Source of the DNA: Kutzneria buriramensis
Lineage (GTDB): Bacteria; Actinomycetota; Actinomycetes; Mycobacteriales; Pseudonocardiaceae
Direction of reading: 5' to 3'
DNA: 64,000 nucleotides
Assembly: GCF_003387475.1 (NCBI RefSeq)
Contig: NZ_QUNO01000004.1
Span: 248,001 to 312,000 of the forward strand
Shown here piece by piece: positions 35,545-48,939 of the stretch. The notes below the pieces were generated by a model. That model had not been told where the DNA came from, searched no databases, and saw only the letters and a program-made list of their open reading frames with translations. Within the stretch, counting starts at the first letter, position 1, and the number at the start of each line of letters is the position of its first letter. The position numbers and the translations under genes were made by a program.

Positions 35545-36357
35545 GTGCAGAAGCCCCGACTTGTCGCCTCCGACGTGGACGGCACCCTGCTCACGCCGGC
35601 CGAGGACGTGAGCCCTCGCACGGCCGCGGTGATTGCCCGCGTGTTGGCCGCCGAGGTGCCGTTCGTGCTGGTCACCGGCCGTCCCCCGCGCTGGGTCCCC
35701 CGGGTGGCCGAGCTCGCCGGGGTGGCCGGCTACGCCGTCTGCGCCAACGGCGCGGTGCTCTACGACATCGGCGCCGATCATGTGATCGGAAAACACGAAC
35801 TCGACGCGATCCGGCTCCAGGAGCTTGCACGTGCATTGCTGGCGGCCGTCCCCGGCTGCCGGATCGCCACCGAGCGGGTGGGCGCGACCGCCATGGACGG
35901 CGCGAGCGAGCAGTTCCTCGCCGAGCCCGGCTACACCCACCCCTGGCCCAACCCGGACTCGGCGGCCGCGCCCCGCGGCGTGGTGCTGGGCAAGTCGGCG
36001 ATCAAGATGCTGGTCCGGCACCCGGAGATGACCAGCGGGCAGCTGGCCGAGGCGGCCACCGCGGTGTTCGGCGACGAGGTCTGCGTCACGTACTCCAGCA
36101 ACAACGGGCTGATCGAGGTCTCCGCCGCCGGCGTGACCAAGGCCACCGGCCTGGCCGAGGTCGCCGACCGGCTCGGGGTCGAGGCGGCCGACGTGGTGGC
36201 CTTCGGCGACATGCCCAACGACGTGCCGATGCTGTCGTGGGCCGGGCACGGGGTGGCGATGGCCAATGCGCACCCGCAGGCGATCGAGGTGGCCGACGAG
36301 GTGACGGGGCCCAACTCCGAGGACGGCCTGGCACTGGTCCTCGAACGCTGGTTCTGA
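35545..36357 (+). CDS. HAD-superfamily hydrolase, Cof type
   Basis: 270 residues. HAD motif I is DVDGTLLT near residue 10 (both Asp present), motif II VTGRPPRW, Lys in KATGLAEVADRLG and motif IV FGDMPNDVPML. The cap between motifs II and III places it in the Cof (class IIB) group, which dephosphorylates sugar phosphates or cofactors. GTG start; CACGAT 6 nt upstream could serve a leaderless transcript. Divergent from the LLM gene and followed after 20 bases by lhgO. Confidence 0.9.
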   Translation: MQKPRLVASDVDGTLLTPAEDVSPRTAAVIARVLAAEVPFVLVTGRPPRWVPRVAELAGVAGYAVCANGAVLYDIGADHVIGKHELDAIRLQELARALLAAVPGCRIATERVGATAMDGASEQFLAEPGYTHPWPNPDSAAAPRGVVLGKSAIKMLVRHPEMTSGQLAEAATAVFGDEVCVTYSSNNGLIEVSAAGVTKATGLAEVADRLGVEAADVVAFGDMPNDVPMLSWAGHGVAMANAHPQAIEVADEVTGPNSEDGLALVLERWF

Positions 36358-36377
36358 GTACGGCATGATGTCCGCCG

Positions 36378-39395
<3,018 letters not shown>

Positions 39396-39494
39396 CTGCT
39401 GGCTCACCACATCGATCGAGAGGTCCTGACGGCCGACGGGGCCAGTGTAGGGACGCGGCACGCTGCCGCCGGCAGAGCCCGTCCGGCCTGCCGC

Positions 39495-39500
39495 TATCCT
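39495..39500 (+). promoter_or_regulatory. -10 element of a leaderless glycosyltransferase promoter
   Basis: TATCCT, 7 nt before the GTG at 39508. Confidence 0.5.
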
Positions 39501-39507
39501 CGCCCCC

Positions 39508-40266
39508 GTGTCGAGTGAACACGTGGACCGCGTGCTGATCGTGGTACCGGCCTGGAACGAAGAGGAGGCCGTCGGCGACACGGTGCGCGAGATCTTCGCC
39601 GCGCTGCCCGACGTCGACGTCCTCGTGGTCGACGACGGGTCGACCGACCGCACCGCCCGGGTCGCGCGCGCGGCCGGGGCCATGGTCCTCGAACTCCCCA
39701 TCAACCTCGGTGTCGGCGGCGCGATGCGGGCGGGCTTCCGCTACGCCGTCCGGCACGACTACGACGCCGCCGTGCAGGTCGACGCCGACGGGCAGCACAA
39801 CCCCGTCGAGGTCAAGGACCTGCTCGCGGAGCTCGGCCACGCCGACCTGGTGATCGGCGTCCGGTTCTCCGGCAAGGGCGCCTACCATGTCGCCGGCCCG
39901 CGCAAGTGGGCCATGAAGGTGCTGGCCGTGGTGCTGTCGCGGGTCACCAAGACCAAGCTCACCGACACCACGTCCGGCTTCAAGGCGACCGGCCGCAAGA
40001 CGCTGCCGCTGTTCGCCGAGAACTACCCCACCGAGTACCTCGGCGACACCATCGAGGCGCTGGTCATCGCCGCCCGCGGCGGCTGCAAGATCGTCCAGGT
40101 GCCGGTGAACATGCGGGTGCGCCGGGCGGGCACCCCCAGCCACAGCCCGCTGAAGTCCTCGATCTACCTGTTCCGCGCCGGCTTCGCCCTGGTGCTGGCC
40201 CTGATCCGGCGCTGGGACATCAAGTCGAACGCGGACACCCCGCTGCCCACCGAGGTGAAGGCATGA
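39508..40266 (+). CDS. Polyprenyl-phosphate glycosyltransferase (PpgS/DPM1-like)
   Basis: 252 residues, cytosolic GT2 of the dolichol-phosphate mannose synthase class. LIVVPAWNEEEAVGDTV opens it; VLVVDDGSTDRT and VQVDADGQHNP (DAD metal site) follow, then a family C-terminal amphipathic region. It lacks the two membrane segments of longer DPM-like enzymes; instead a small DUF2304 membrane protein overlaps its stop by 4 bases. This is the arrangement of M. tuberculosis Rv3631 (PpgS, which makes polyprenyl-P-GalNAc) with Rv3632. The donor sugar is therefore a hypothesis only. Confidence 0.87.
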   Translation: MSSEHVDRVLIVVPAWNEEEAVGDTVREIFAALPDVDVLVVDDGSTDRTARVARAAGAMVLELPINLGVGGAMRAGFRYAVRHDYDAAVQVDADGQHNPVEVKDLLAELGHADLVIGVRFSGKGAYHVAGPRKWAMKVLAVVLSRVTKTKLTDTTSGFKATGRKTLPLFAENYPTEYLGDTIEALVIAARGGCKIVQVPVNMRVRRAGTPSHSPLKSSIYLFRAGFALVLALIRRWDIKSNADTPLPTEVKA

Positions 40267-40625
40267 GCGTCGCAACCCAGATCCTCGGCATCGTCGCCAG
40301 CCTCGTGCTGGTGGCGGGCATCATCGAGATGCTGCGCCGCCGCCAGTTCACCGAGAAGTACGCGGTGATGTGGCTGGTCGTCGCTGTCATCGTGCTGGTG
40401 CTGGCGATCTGGCCGCACTCGCTGGTCGACCTGGCCAACCTGATCGGCATCGCGATCCCGACCAACCTGCTGTTCTTCGTGGCGATCGTGTTCACCGTCG
40501 GCGTCTCGGTGCACCAGTCCTGGGAGCTGTCCCGCCTGGAGAGCGAGACCCGCAAGCTCGCCGAGGACCTCGCCATTCTCCGGCTGGAGATCGAGGAGAA
40601 GCTGAAGGACAAGGCGGACAACTGA
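40263..40625 (+). CDS. DUF2304 small membrane protein
   Basis: 120 residues with two or three membrane segments (ILGIVASLVLVAGIIEML, WLVVAVIVLVLAIWPHSL and TNLLFFVAIVFTVGVSVH) and a charged C-terminal helix (LAEDLAILRLEIEEKLKDK) that looks like a coiled coil. Its ATG overlaps the preceding stop as ATGA. DUF2304 proteins accompany GT2 polyprenyl-phosphate glycosyltransferases; the mycobacterial counterpart Rv3632 raises PpgS activity. Probably the membrane anchor of the preceding enzyme. Confidence 0.88.
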   Translation: MSVATQILGIVASLVLVAGIIEMLRRRQFTEKYAVMWLVVAVIVLVLAIWPHSLVDLANLIGIAIPTNLLFFVAIVFTVGVSVHQSWELSRLESETRKLAEDLAILRLEIEEKLKDKADN

Positions 40626-40630
40626 CGGCC

Positions 40631-41536
40631 ATGTCCACCGTCGACATCATGATGCCGTACTACGGCGACGTGGCCCTGATGCAGGACGCGGTCCGTAGCG
40701 TGCTGGCACAGGACGATCCGGAGTGGCGGCTGACCGTCGTCGACGACGGCCGGGCCGAGGGCGTGCCGGAGTGGTTCGCCGGCCTCGGCGACGAGCGGGT
40801 GCGCTACTTCCGCAACGAGCGCAACCTCGGGGTCACCGGCAATTTCAACCGGTGTCTTGAGCTCGTCGAGCACGAGCTGGTCGTGATGTTCGGGTCGGAC
40901 GACCTGATGCTGCCCAACTACGTGCGCACCGTGCGGGCCGTGCACCGCACCTACCCCGACGTCGGCATGATCCAGCCCGGCGTCGAGGTGATCGACGGCG
41001 ACGGCCGGCCGGTGCGCACGCTGGCCGACGAGACCAAGCGCCGGCTGTACGCGCCCCGGGTCGCCGGCCGCCGGCAGATGCGCGGCGAGGAGCTCGCCGT
41101 CAGCGTGCTGCGCGGCAACTGGATGTACTTCCCGTCGGTGTGCTGGAAGGCCAAGGCCATCACCGCCATCGGCTTCCGCACCGACCTCGCCATCATCCAG
41201 GACCTCGCGCTGGTGCTGGACCTGATGGAGCGCGGCGAGAGCCTGGTCGTGGACGACACGCTGTGCTTCCGCTACCGGCGGCACACCGCCAGCGCGTCCG
41301 GCTGGACGGCGCTGGAGGGCTCGCGGTTCGTGGAGGCGCGCAACTTCTTCGTGGAGGCGGCGGAGCGCATGCAGCGGCAGGGTTGGCCGCGTGCCGCCCG
41401 CGCCGCCCGCGCGCACCTGTCGTCGCGGCTGCACGCCCTGACCGTGCTGCCGACCGCGGTCTGGCAGCGCAACGGCGACGGCGTGCGCACGCTGATGCGG
41501 CACGCCTTCGGTCCCAGCCGGCACATCCCCGACTAG
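40631..41536 (+). CDS. GT2 glycosyltransferase
   Basis: 301 residues. GT-A fold with VDIMMPYYGDVALMQDAV, WRLTVVDDG, NLGVTGNFNRCLEL and a metal site in VMFGSDDLMLP. After the catalytic core comes IIQDLALVLDLMERGE and a basic helical C-terminus. Different from the DQDS group. ATG 5 bases after the DUF2304 stop, so part of that operon. Acceptor and donor unknown. The 3' end overlaps the convergent EspR-like gene by 4 bases. Confidence 0.85.
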   Translation: MSTVDIMMPYYGDVALMQDAVRSVLAQDDPEWRLTVVDDGRAEGVPEWFAGLGDERVRYFRNERNLGVTGNFNRCLELVEHELVVMFGSDDLMLPNYVRTVRAVHRTYPDVGMIQPGVEVIDGDGRPVRTLADETKRRLYAPRVAGRRQMRGEELAVSVLRGNWMYFPSVCWKAKAITAIGFRTDLAIIQDLALVLDLMERGESLVVDDTLCFRYRRHTASASGWTALEGSRFVEARNFFVEAAERMQRQGWPRAARAARAHLSSRLHALTVLPTAVWQRNGDGVRTLMRHAFGPSRHIPD

Positions 41537-41961
41537 GGGGCCTCGCCCTCGGGGTGCTCCAGCAGCCAGATCTGGTCCAGCATCGCCGTCACGGTGTCGC
41601 GGCTGCCGGGGGAGAGCCGGGCGGCGCGCAGCGCTATGTCGGTGACGCCGGCCTTCTTCATCGCCGCCAGCAGCTCCAGGTCCTGCTCGACGCGCGCGGC
41701 CTCGTTGTCGTCCAGGAAGTAGGCGACGGGCACCCCGAAGAAGGTGGCCAGCGCCGTGAGGTGCTGGATGGTCGGGTTGGTCCGGCGGCCGGTCCGCAGC
41801 TGCCAGATGTAGGTGTGCGAGATCGCCACGCCCTGCTGCTCGCGGATCGCCTCCGCGACCGCGGCGTGGCTGTACTCGCCCTGCCCGCTCGGATGCACCG
41901 TGTGGAACAGCGTGTCCAGCTTCTCCGCGATCGAGCGGGCGCCGTTGTCGTCGGTCACCAC
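41533..41961 (-). CDS. EspR-like XRE-family DNA-binding protein
   Basis: 142 residues. An N-terminal HTH (about 10-85) with KLDTLFHTVHPSGQGEYSH, YIWQLRTGRRTNPT and LATFFGVPVAYFLDD. This strongly recalls M. tuberculosis EspR in both sequence order and the FFxxxAYFxDD end of the HTH. The C-terminal helical dimerisation part follows (LELLAAMKKAGVTDIALRAARL). EspR is a nucleoid-associated regulator of cell-wall and ESX genes. The start is one of two adjacent GTG codons (41961, 41958). A -10 TACACT lies at 42006-42001. Confidence 0.85.
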   Translation of the reverse strand: MVTDDNGARSIAEKLDTLFHTVHPSGQGEYSHAAVAEAIREQQGVAISHTYIWQLRTGRRTNPTIQHLTALATFFGVPVAYFLDDNEAARVEQDLELLAAMKKAGVTDIALRAARLSPGSRDTVTAMLDQIWLLEHPEGEAP

Positions 41962-42000
41962 TCACCCGTTTTCGTGTCCGTGCCGAGGTCCGCCGGCATC

Positions 42001-42006
42001 AGTGTA
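42001..42006 (-). promoter_or_regulatory. -10 element of the EspR-like gene
   Basis: TACACT on the minus strand, predicting a 5' leader of about 33 nt before the GTG pair. No good -35. Confidence 0.4.
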
Positions 42007-42046
42007 AACCTCTGCTTATAGCCGTTGGTTGATCTTGAAACTGAGG

Positions 42047-42075
42047 TTGACCGCAGCGCGACGAGTCGATAGCTT
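42047..42075 (+). promoter_or_regulatory. Strong sigma-70-type promoter without an obvious gene
   Basis: TTGACC (42047-42052), exactly 17 bases, TAGCTT (42070-42075): one of the best promoter matches in the window. It points rightward into the 262-base gap and then antisense to the 3' end of the GT-C-like gene. No convincing ORF follows. Two direct ACGTGAG copies with 10-bp period (42092-42098, 42102-42108) lie just after the predicted start. Confidence 0.6.
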
Positions 42076-42223
42076 GTCGTGGTCGGCGTAAACGTGAGCT
42101 TACGTGAGTCGACAGGTTGTCAACGAAGGCTGCGGCCTGGGGGGAACGCGTCCCGCCGGCCCCGACGGGCGGTACGTGCCGGGACCGCGGGCGCGTTGTC
42201 GACAGCCGGCGCCGGTCAGCCGC

Positions 42224-44215
42224 TCAGCGGGTGGCCGGCGCCGGGATCACACCGCAGCCGGTGATCTTGTACAGCTTCAGCTCGCCGCTGGAGTCGACCA
42301 GCTCGAAGCCCGGCCGCGAGCCCGGGTCGACGATGCCCGGGTAGTCCTTGATCTGCGCGTCCCACGGCCAGAAGTTGAAGTCGCCGATCAGCATGTAGCT
42401 CACCCCGAGCGAGCGGGCGTCGGTGCACACGGCCGGATCCTGGCCCAGCTGGATCAGGTGCTTGGCCAGGTACTTCTGCTCCGGGCTCAGCGTCAGCTGG
42501 AGGTGCGGGTAGAGCGGCTTGCGGTTGATCAGCGCCCAGATCAGCGAGCTGCCGTCCCACGGGTTGCTGGCGACGACCGCGTTCTCCGGGATCTCGTTCT
42601 TGATCTTGTTGTAGAACGCCCGCTCGTCGCTGTCGACCAGGTTCCCGGTGTTGGAGGTGTCCTGGCCGGTGTAGTTCAGCGCGACCGTCCGCACGTGGTC
42701 GCCGACGTACAGGCCCTTGCCCAGGATCGCCAGCACGACCGTGAGAACCAGGGTCAGCGCCAGCGTCGAGGCGCCCAACCGGCCCAGCCGCTCGGTCGCG
42801 GTCAGCCGCTCGCGGGCCAGGTCGGCCAGCCGCACCAGCGAGAGCACCGCCAGCGGCACGGCGATCACCGGCAGCATCGCGGCCAGCCGGTACGAGTCGT
42901 TGTACCAGTAGCCGGTGATCCGCATGGTGATCGGCGTGTTCACCGCGGCCGTCAGCACGAACAGCAGCACGCTCACCGCGAACGAGCCGACCAGCCAGCG
43001 CTGCTCCCGCACCCGCCACACCAGGAACAGGCCCACGATCGCCACCGCGGACACCGCCCACAGCGACGGCCGGTCGTTGGTCGCGCCGAGCAGCGCCTCG
43101 CCCAGCGCCTTCGCGGTCGTCTCGAACGGCTTCCAGTAGAAGCTGCGCACCGGCGCGAAGATCGGCGTGGTCGCGGCCCACAGGAAGGCGCCGAAGAACA
43201 CCACCAGCGCGACCACGACGCCGATCACGCCGCGGGACGTGCGGCCCTCGCGGCGCATCCGCAGCGCCCAGCGGCCGATGCCGATGAACACCGGCACCAC
43301 GGCCAGCGCGACCAGGCTGAACAGCGAGTTCGGGTGGGCGAAGCCGCCGGCCAGCACCACCACCGGGACCAGCACCCAGGCGTGCGCGCGGCTCAGCGCG
43401 TCGTCCTTGGCCAGGCCGGCGATCGACAGCACCACGGCCAGGCCGGCGGGCAGCAGGGCCAGGCCCAGGGTGTTCGGCCACAGCACGCCGAAGCTGATCA
43501 GGCCCCACGGGAACGCGGTGAAGGCGGTGCTGAGCACGCCGGTGATCGCCATCGCCGGGACGGAGCGGCCGGCGACCTGGCGGACCAGCAGCAGGCAGCC
43601 CAGCGGCCAGCCGACCGCGACGATCACCCCGGTGGCCACGTTGGTGGCGACCGGGATCGACGAGCCGCTGCTGAGCAGCGTCAGCGAGGCGAAGTCGTGC
43701 CAGGCGCCGGGGTAGAAGCCGACCGGGATGCCCGGCGTGCCGATGCTGGCCAGCGTCAGCGGCGAGGCGTTGCCGCTGTCGAGGATGTAGGCCAGCGCGT
43801 TGTAGTGGAAGACGGCGTCGAAGGTCTGCGACAGGTTCTCCGGGCTGCCCATGCCCAGCACGATGGTCAGCGCGCCCAGCGCGATCGCCGGCAGCATGCC
43901 GATCAGGCCGGCGGCGGTGACCGGCCGCGGGTCGGCCGGGCGGACGACGGCGAACCGCCGGCGCAGCAGCAGCGCGACGAGCCCGGCCACGACGACCACG
44001 AGCAGTGACGCGATCAGCACCAGCGGCACCGACCAGTGGATGCCCAGCTTGCCGGCGACCGTCGCGGTGACCGAGATCACGGCCACGCTCAGGGTGGGTG
44101 CCAGCGCCCAGGCGGCGATACCGCGGATGCCAATGGCATAGCCCCCGAGCAGGCCGGGCAGGATGAGCCAGCCCACGGCCGCCAGGGCGACAGGTATCGT
44201 GTCGAGCCAGTTCAT
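42224..44215 (-). CDS. Large GT-C-like membrane protein (DUF6541 type)
   Basis: 663 residues with a dozen or more membrane segments and a C-terminal extracytoplasmic domain (about 540-663, from YVGDHVRTVALNYTG to LYKITGCG). The loop after the first segments holds an Asp-rich site (TFDAVFHYNALAYILDSG) suited to a GT-C active site. Length and plan match M. tuberculosis Rv3779 (666 aa), which acts with PpgS to add galactosamine to arabinogalactan. I infer a polyprenyl-phosphate-sugar dependent transferase. ATG 44215 follows GAGGA. Divergent from glf. Confidence 0.75.
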   Translation of the reverse strand: MNWLDTIPVALAAVGWLILPGLLGGYAIGIRGIAAWALAPTLSVAVISVTATVAGKLGIHWSVPLVLIASLLVVVVAGLVALLLRRRFAVVRPADPRPVTAAGLIGMLPAIALGALTIVLGMGSPENLSQTFDAVFHYNALAYILDSGNASPLTLASIGTPGIPVGFYPGAWHDFASLTLLSSGSSIPVATNVATGVIVAVGWPLGCLLLVRQVAGRSVPAMAITGVLSTAFTAFPWGLISFGVLWPNTLGLALLPAGLAVVLSIAGLAKDDALSRAHAWVLVPVVVLAGGFAHPNSLFSLVALAVVPVFIGIGRWALRMRREGRTSRGVIGVVVALVVFFGAFLWAATTPIFAPVRSFYWKPFETTAKALGEALLGATNDRPSLWAVSAVAIVGLFLVWRVREQRWLVGSFAVSVLLFVLTAAVNTPITMRITGYWYNDSYRLAAMLPVIAVPLAVLSLVRLADLARERLTATERLGRLGASTLALTLVLTVVLAILGKGLYVGDHVRTVALNYTGQDTSNTGNLVDSDERAFYNKIKNEIPENAVVASNPWDGSSLIWALINRKPLYPHLQLTLSPEQKYLAKHLIQLGQDPAVCTDARSLGVSYMLIGDFNFWPWDAQIKDYPGIVDPGSRPGFELVDSSGELKLYKITGCGVIPAPATR

Positions 44216-44304
44216 CGGTCCTCGCAAGCCCGGTCGCGTGCTGGGTCGCACGCAGTGTATGAGTCACCCGAAAACCGCCTGACCACGGACCCCGCGGCGG
44301 GTAG

Positions 44305-45540
<1,236 letters not shown>

Positions 45541-45547
45541 CGCCAAG

Positions 45548-47488
45548 ATGGCGAGCAAGACTGCCGACCGAAGCACCCAGGCCGCGCCCGCCGGCGCACG
45601 GGACACCGCCGGGGTGCCGAACCACTCGCTGCTACAGCGGGTGATCGCGCCGCGCGCCGGCGACCCGCTCGACGTCCGGGCGCTGTACCTGGACGAGGAC
45701 GCGTCCAACGAGCAGCGGACCCGTCCGCTCTCCCGGACCTCGCTGAGCATCCCGGAGCGGGCTGGCGTCTCGTTCGCCTCCTACTTCAACGCCTTCCCGG
45801 CCAGCTACTGGCGGCGCTGGACCACGGTCAACACCGTCGAGCTGCGGCTGACCGTGAGCGGGCCGTGCCGCGTGGACATCTACCGGTCCAAGGCGGACGG
45901 CCTCCAGGTGCACGACAGCGGCCGGGTGCTGGACCAGGGCGGCCCGGTGGTGTTCGAGCTGGACCTGACGCCGTTCGAGGACGGCGGCTGGTACTGGTTC
46001 GACGTCACCACCGAGGACGAACCGGTGACGGTGTCCGACGGCGGCTGGTACGCCACCACCCCGGCGCCGCGCGAGGTGCGCTCGGTGGCCATCGCCATCA
46101 CCACCTTCAACCGCCCCGACGACTGCGTCGGCGCGCTGCAGGCGATCGGCGAGGACCCGGCGGTGCTGTCCTCGGTCGGCAACGTGTTCGTGGCCGACCA
46201 GGGCAACAAGAAGATCCGCGACGCCAAGGGCTTCGACGTCGCGCAGACCCGGCTGGGCGACCGGCTGCGCATCGTCGACCAGGGCAACATGGGCGGCTCG
46301 GGCGGCTTCGCCCGGGGCATGTACGAGGCGGTCACCACGACCGACTGCGACCACGTGATGCTCATGGACGACGACATCGTCATCGAGCCGGACGCGATCC
46401 TGCGAGCGATGGCGTTCGCCCGCTACGCGGAGCGGCCGATGCTGGTCGGCGGCCAGATGCTCAACTTGCAGGCGCGCTCGCACCTGCACTCGATGGGCGA
46501 GGTCATCGACCGCTACGTGTTCTCGTGGCGGGCCGCGCCCAACTCGGCGTACAACCACGACTTCGACGAGGAGCCGCTGCGCGACGAGGAGTCGGCGAAG
46601 CTGCACCGCCGCATCGACGTCGACTACAACGGCTGGTGGATGTGCCTCATCCCGCGCAGCGTGATCGACGAGATCGGGCTGCCGCTGCCGCTGTTCATCA
46701 AGTGGGACGACGCCGAGTACGGCCTGCGGGCCAGCGCCGCCGGCTACCCGACGGTCAGCCTGCCGGGCGTGGCCATCTGGCACATGCCGTGGACGGACAA
46801 GGACGACGTCACCGACTGGCAGGCGTACTTCCACCTGCGCAACCGGTTGGTGGTCGCGGCGATGTACGGCCCGGCCCGGCCCGAGGGCATGTTCAAGCAC
46901 ACCATGAAGATGGCGCTCAAGCACCTGCTGTCGCTGGAGTACTCCACGGTGGCGCTGCACGACCGGGCCATCCAGGACTTCATGGCCGGCCCGTCGCGGC
47001 TGTTCGACCTGCTGCCCAACGCGCTGCCGGAGATCCGTGAGCTGCGCTCGCAGTTCCCGGACGGGCAGGTGCTGCCGTCGGCCAAGCAGTTCCCGCTGCC
47101 CACGATGGACCCGCTGGTGGCCGAGCACTTCCTCAATCCGCCGACCAACCCGGTGACCATCGGCAAGACGCTGGCCAGCGGCCTGGTGCACAACCTGCTG
47201 CCGGTCAAGCACGAGCACCACGAGCGGCCGCAGCTGAACATTCCGGCCCAGGACGCCCGCTGGTTCCTGCTGGCCCGGCTGGACGGCGCCACGGTGTCCA
47301 CTTCGGACGGTCGGGGTGTGTCCTACCGCAAGCGCGACCCGAAGATGTTCTGGTCGATGCTGCGCCGGTCCGTGCAGAACCACGCGATGCTCGCGCGGGA
47401 ATTCCCGCGGCTGGCCGTGGAGTACCGCCGGGCCAAGGCGGAACTGACGTCCATCGAGTCCTGGCGCAAGGTCTTCGAGGGCCGCTAG
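45548..47488 (+). CDS. glfT2: Galactofuranosyltransferase GlfT2
   Basis: Polymerises the galactan chain with alternating beta-1,5 and beta-1,6 galactofuranose. 646 residues. N-terminal beta domain to about 170, GT-A core (IAITTFNRPDDC, NMGGSGGFARGM, metal-binding MLMDDDIVIEP, catalytic-base region IKWDDAEYGLRA and IWHMPW), and a helical C-terminal domain to the end. Matches the mycobacterial enzyme's plan. It follows glf by 7 bases, as in M. tuberculosis Rv3809c-Rv3808c. A strong terminator follows. Confidence 0.96.
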   Translation: MASKTADRSTQAAPAGARDTAGVPNHSLLQRVIAPRAGDPLDVRALYLDEDASNEQRTRPLSRTSLSIPERAGVSFASYFNAFPASYWRRWTTVNTVELRLTVSGPCRVDIYRSKADGLQVHDSGRVLDQGGPVVFELDLTPFEDGGWYWFDVTTEDEPVTVSDGGWYATTPAPREVRSVAIAITTFNRPDDCVGALQAIGEDPAVLSSVGNVFVADQGNKKIRDAKGFDVAQTRLGDRLRIVDQGNMGGSGGFARGMYEAVTTTDCDHVMLMDDDIVIEPDAILRAMAFARYAERPMLVGGQMLNLQARSHLHSMGEVIDRYVFSWRAAPNSAYNHDFDEEPLRDEESAKLHRRIDVDYNGWWMCLIPRSVIDEIGLPLPLFIKWDDAEYGLRASAAGYPTVSLPGVAIWHMPWTDKDDVTDWQAYFHLRNRLVVAAMYGPARPEGMFKHTMKMALKHLLSLEYSTVALHDRAIQDFMAGPSRLFDLLPNALPEIRELRSQFPDGQVLPSAKQFPLPTMDPLVAEHFLNPPTNPVTIGKTLASGLVHNLLPVKHEHHERPQLNIPAQDARWFLLARLDGATVSTSDGRGVSYRKRDPKMFWSMLRRSVQNHAMLAREFPRLAVEYRRAKAELTSIESWRKVFEGR

Positions 47489-47497
47489 CCGACGCGA

Positions 47498-47538
47498 AAC
47501 GGGGCCGTCTCCCAGTGGGAGGCGGCCCCGTTCTGTTT
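47498..47538 (+). terminator. Rho-independent terminator after glfT2
   Basis: A 10-bp stem AACGGGGCCG/CGGCCCCGTT continues inward as TCTCCC/GGGAGG to an AGT loop, then TTCTGTTT. It starts 10 bases after the glfT2 stop. It also stands 8 bases past the stop of the convergent flippase gene, so it may serve both. Confidence 0.85.
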
Positions 47539-47545
47539 GCTGGTG

Positions 47546-48874
47546 TCAGGCCATCACGTGCTGCTGATCGGCGGTGGGCCGAGTGGCCTTGGCCAGCGCC
47601 ACAGCCATCACGAGCACCAGCGCGATCGGACCGGCCGAGGTCGACAGCACGACGCCCAGCACCGGGTCCACCGGCACGACGAAGGCCAGCGCCATCGCGG
47701 CAGTCCCGACCAGGTAGGCGACCAGGACGGTGCGGTGCCGACCGAGCGCGATCAGCGCGGGCTGGGTGACATTGGCGGTCATCAGGAACAGCGTGCCGAC
47801 GCCGAGACCGGCGAGCGTGGCCCCGGACAGGTTGCTCACGCCGGGCACGTAGATCGACAGCAGCCACGGGCCGAGAGTGCCGAGGAAAGTGACACCCAGC
47901 AGGCCGAGCGCCACGCAGGCGACGGAGGTGCGCAGGGTCTGCCGGCGCACACCGGCCTTGTCGCCCCGGCCGACGGCAGCGGTGAGTTGCGGCAGCAGCA
48001 TCGTCTGGAGCGGTACGAAGGCGAACATGGGCAGCCGGGTCAGGCCGATCGCGGCTCCGACGGCGGTGGCGAGCAACGGCATGGTCGCTTGCAGCTTGGC
48101 GCCGCCGATCACCGGCGGCAGGTTGACCACGGCCTGGTTGGTCAGGCTGGCCAGCACCAGCAGCACCAGGCCGATGGAGACGCCGAACCAGACCTTGCCG
48201 GCGCCGGCAACGTCGCGGGCGGGCGGGGTCGACATCAGCTGTCCCCAGCTCTGGCTGGTGCCGGTGCGCAGGATGAGCACGCCGACCAGCGCCGCGAACA
48301 CCTGCGCCAGCACGAACACCAGGCCGTAGGCCCACGGCTGGTGCACACCGAGGAACAGAAGCAGCAGCAACGGAATGATCCGGACCAGGCCCTCGGTGGC
48401 CTGGGTGGCCGCGTAGCCGCCGAAGCGCTGGCTGCCGGCAAGCACGCCACGAACCGTGGACGCGCAGGCGGTGGCGAACAGAGCGATGATCAGCTCGGCG
48501 AGCAGCTCCCAATGGCCGCCCAGCACCGGGCCGACCAGGAACGGCGAGACGATCAGCATCACCACGGTGGTGAGCGCGAACAGTCGCATCGACTGACGGG
48601 CCATGGCGTGCACGATCGGCGTCACCGCCCGTCCAGCGGCGCGTTCCTGGCTGACCGCGCGTGAACCCTCCTGCTCGACGCCCGAGAACACGCCCAAAGC
48701 GACGGTGTTGACCAGGTAGTACAGGCCGTTGATCAGGGCGGACAGGCCGATCTGGTCGAACGGTTTGATGGCGCGGGTCGTCACCGCCGTGAACACCAGC
48801 CCGGCCAGCACGACCAGGGCGAGTCCGCCGCCGATCAGGGGCATCGGGCCACGTAGCAAGGTCTTCAGGTTCAT
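47546..48874 (-). CDS. Polysaccharide/lipid-linked oligosaccharide flippase (MOP superfamily)
   Basis: 442 residues with about twelve to fourteen membrane segments, of the PST/Wzx branch. N-terminal ALVVLAGLVFTAVTTRAIKP leads into the first helices. Charged residues and a Gln/Asn-rich loop in the middle (SLTNQAVVNLPPVIGGAK) fit the family. It probably moves an undecaprenyl-linked glycan across the membrane. Divergent from two DQDS-type glycosyltransferase genes that likely build its cargo. ATG 48874 has a poor ribosome site. Confidence 0.82.
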   Translation of the reverse strand: MNLKTLLRGPMPLIGGGLALVVLAGLVFTAVTTRAIKPFDQIGLSALINGLYYLVNTVALGVFSGVEQEGSRAVSQERAAGRAVTPIVHAMARQSMRLFALTTVVMLIVSPFLVGPVLGGHWELLAELIIALFATACASTVRGVLAGSQRFGGYAATQATEGLVRIIPLLLLLFLGVHQPWAYGLVFVLAQVFAALVGVLILRTGTSQSWGQLMSTPPARDVAGAGKVWFGVSIGLVLLVLASLTNQAVVNLPPVIGGAKLQATMPLLATAVGAAIGLTRLPMFAFVPLQTMLLPQLTAAVGRGDKAGVRRQTLRTSVACVALGLLGVTFLGTLGPWLLSIYVPGVSNLSGATLAGLGVGTLFLMTANVTQPALIALGRHRTVLVAYLVGTAAMALAFVVPVDPVLGVVLSTSAGPIALVLVMAVALAKATRPTADQQHVMA

Positions 48875-48926
48875 GGGTCCGGTTCGCCAGAGGGTTGGTG
48901 TGGACAGGCCGGCTTTCGCCGAAGGC

Positions 48927-48932
48927 TATCCT
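48927..48932 (+). promoter_or_regulatory. -10 element of a leaderless glycosyltransferase promoter
   Basis: TATCCT, 7 nt before the GTG at 48940; identical to the element at 39495. Confidence 0.5.
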
Positions 48933-48939
48933 GCCCGAT

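Noticed and set aside
42104-44008. 634-codon plus-strand frame downstream of the strong promoter at 42047
   Set aside because: Composition is dominated by Arg, Gln, His and Gly and it runs antisense to the well-supported GT-C-like membrane protein; the promoter more likely makes a non-coding RNA.
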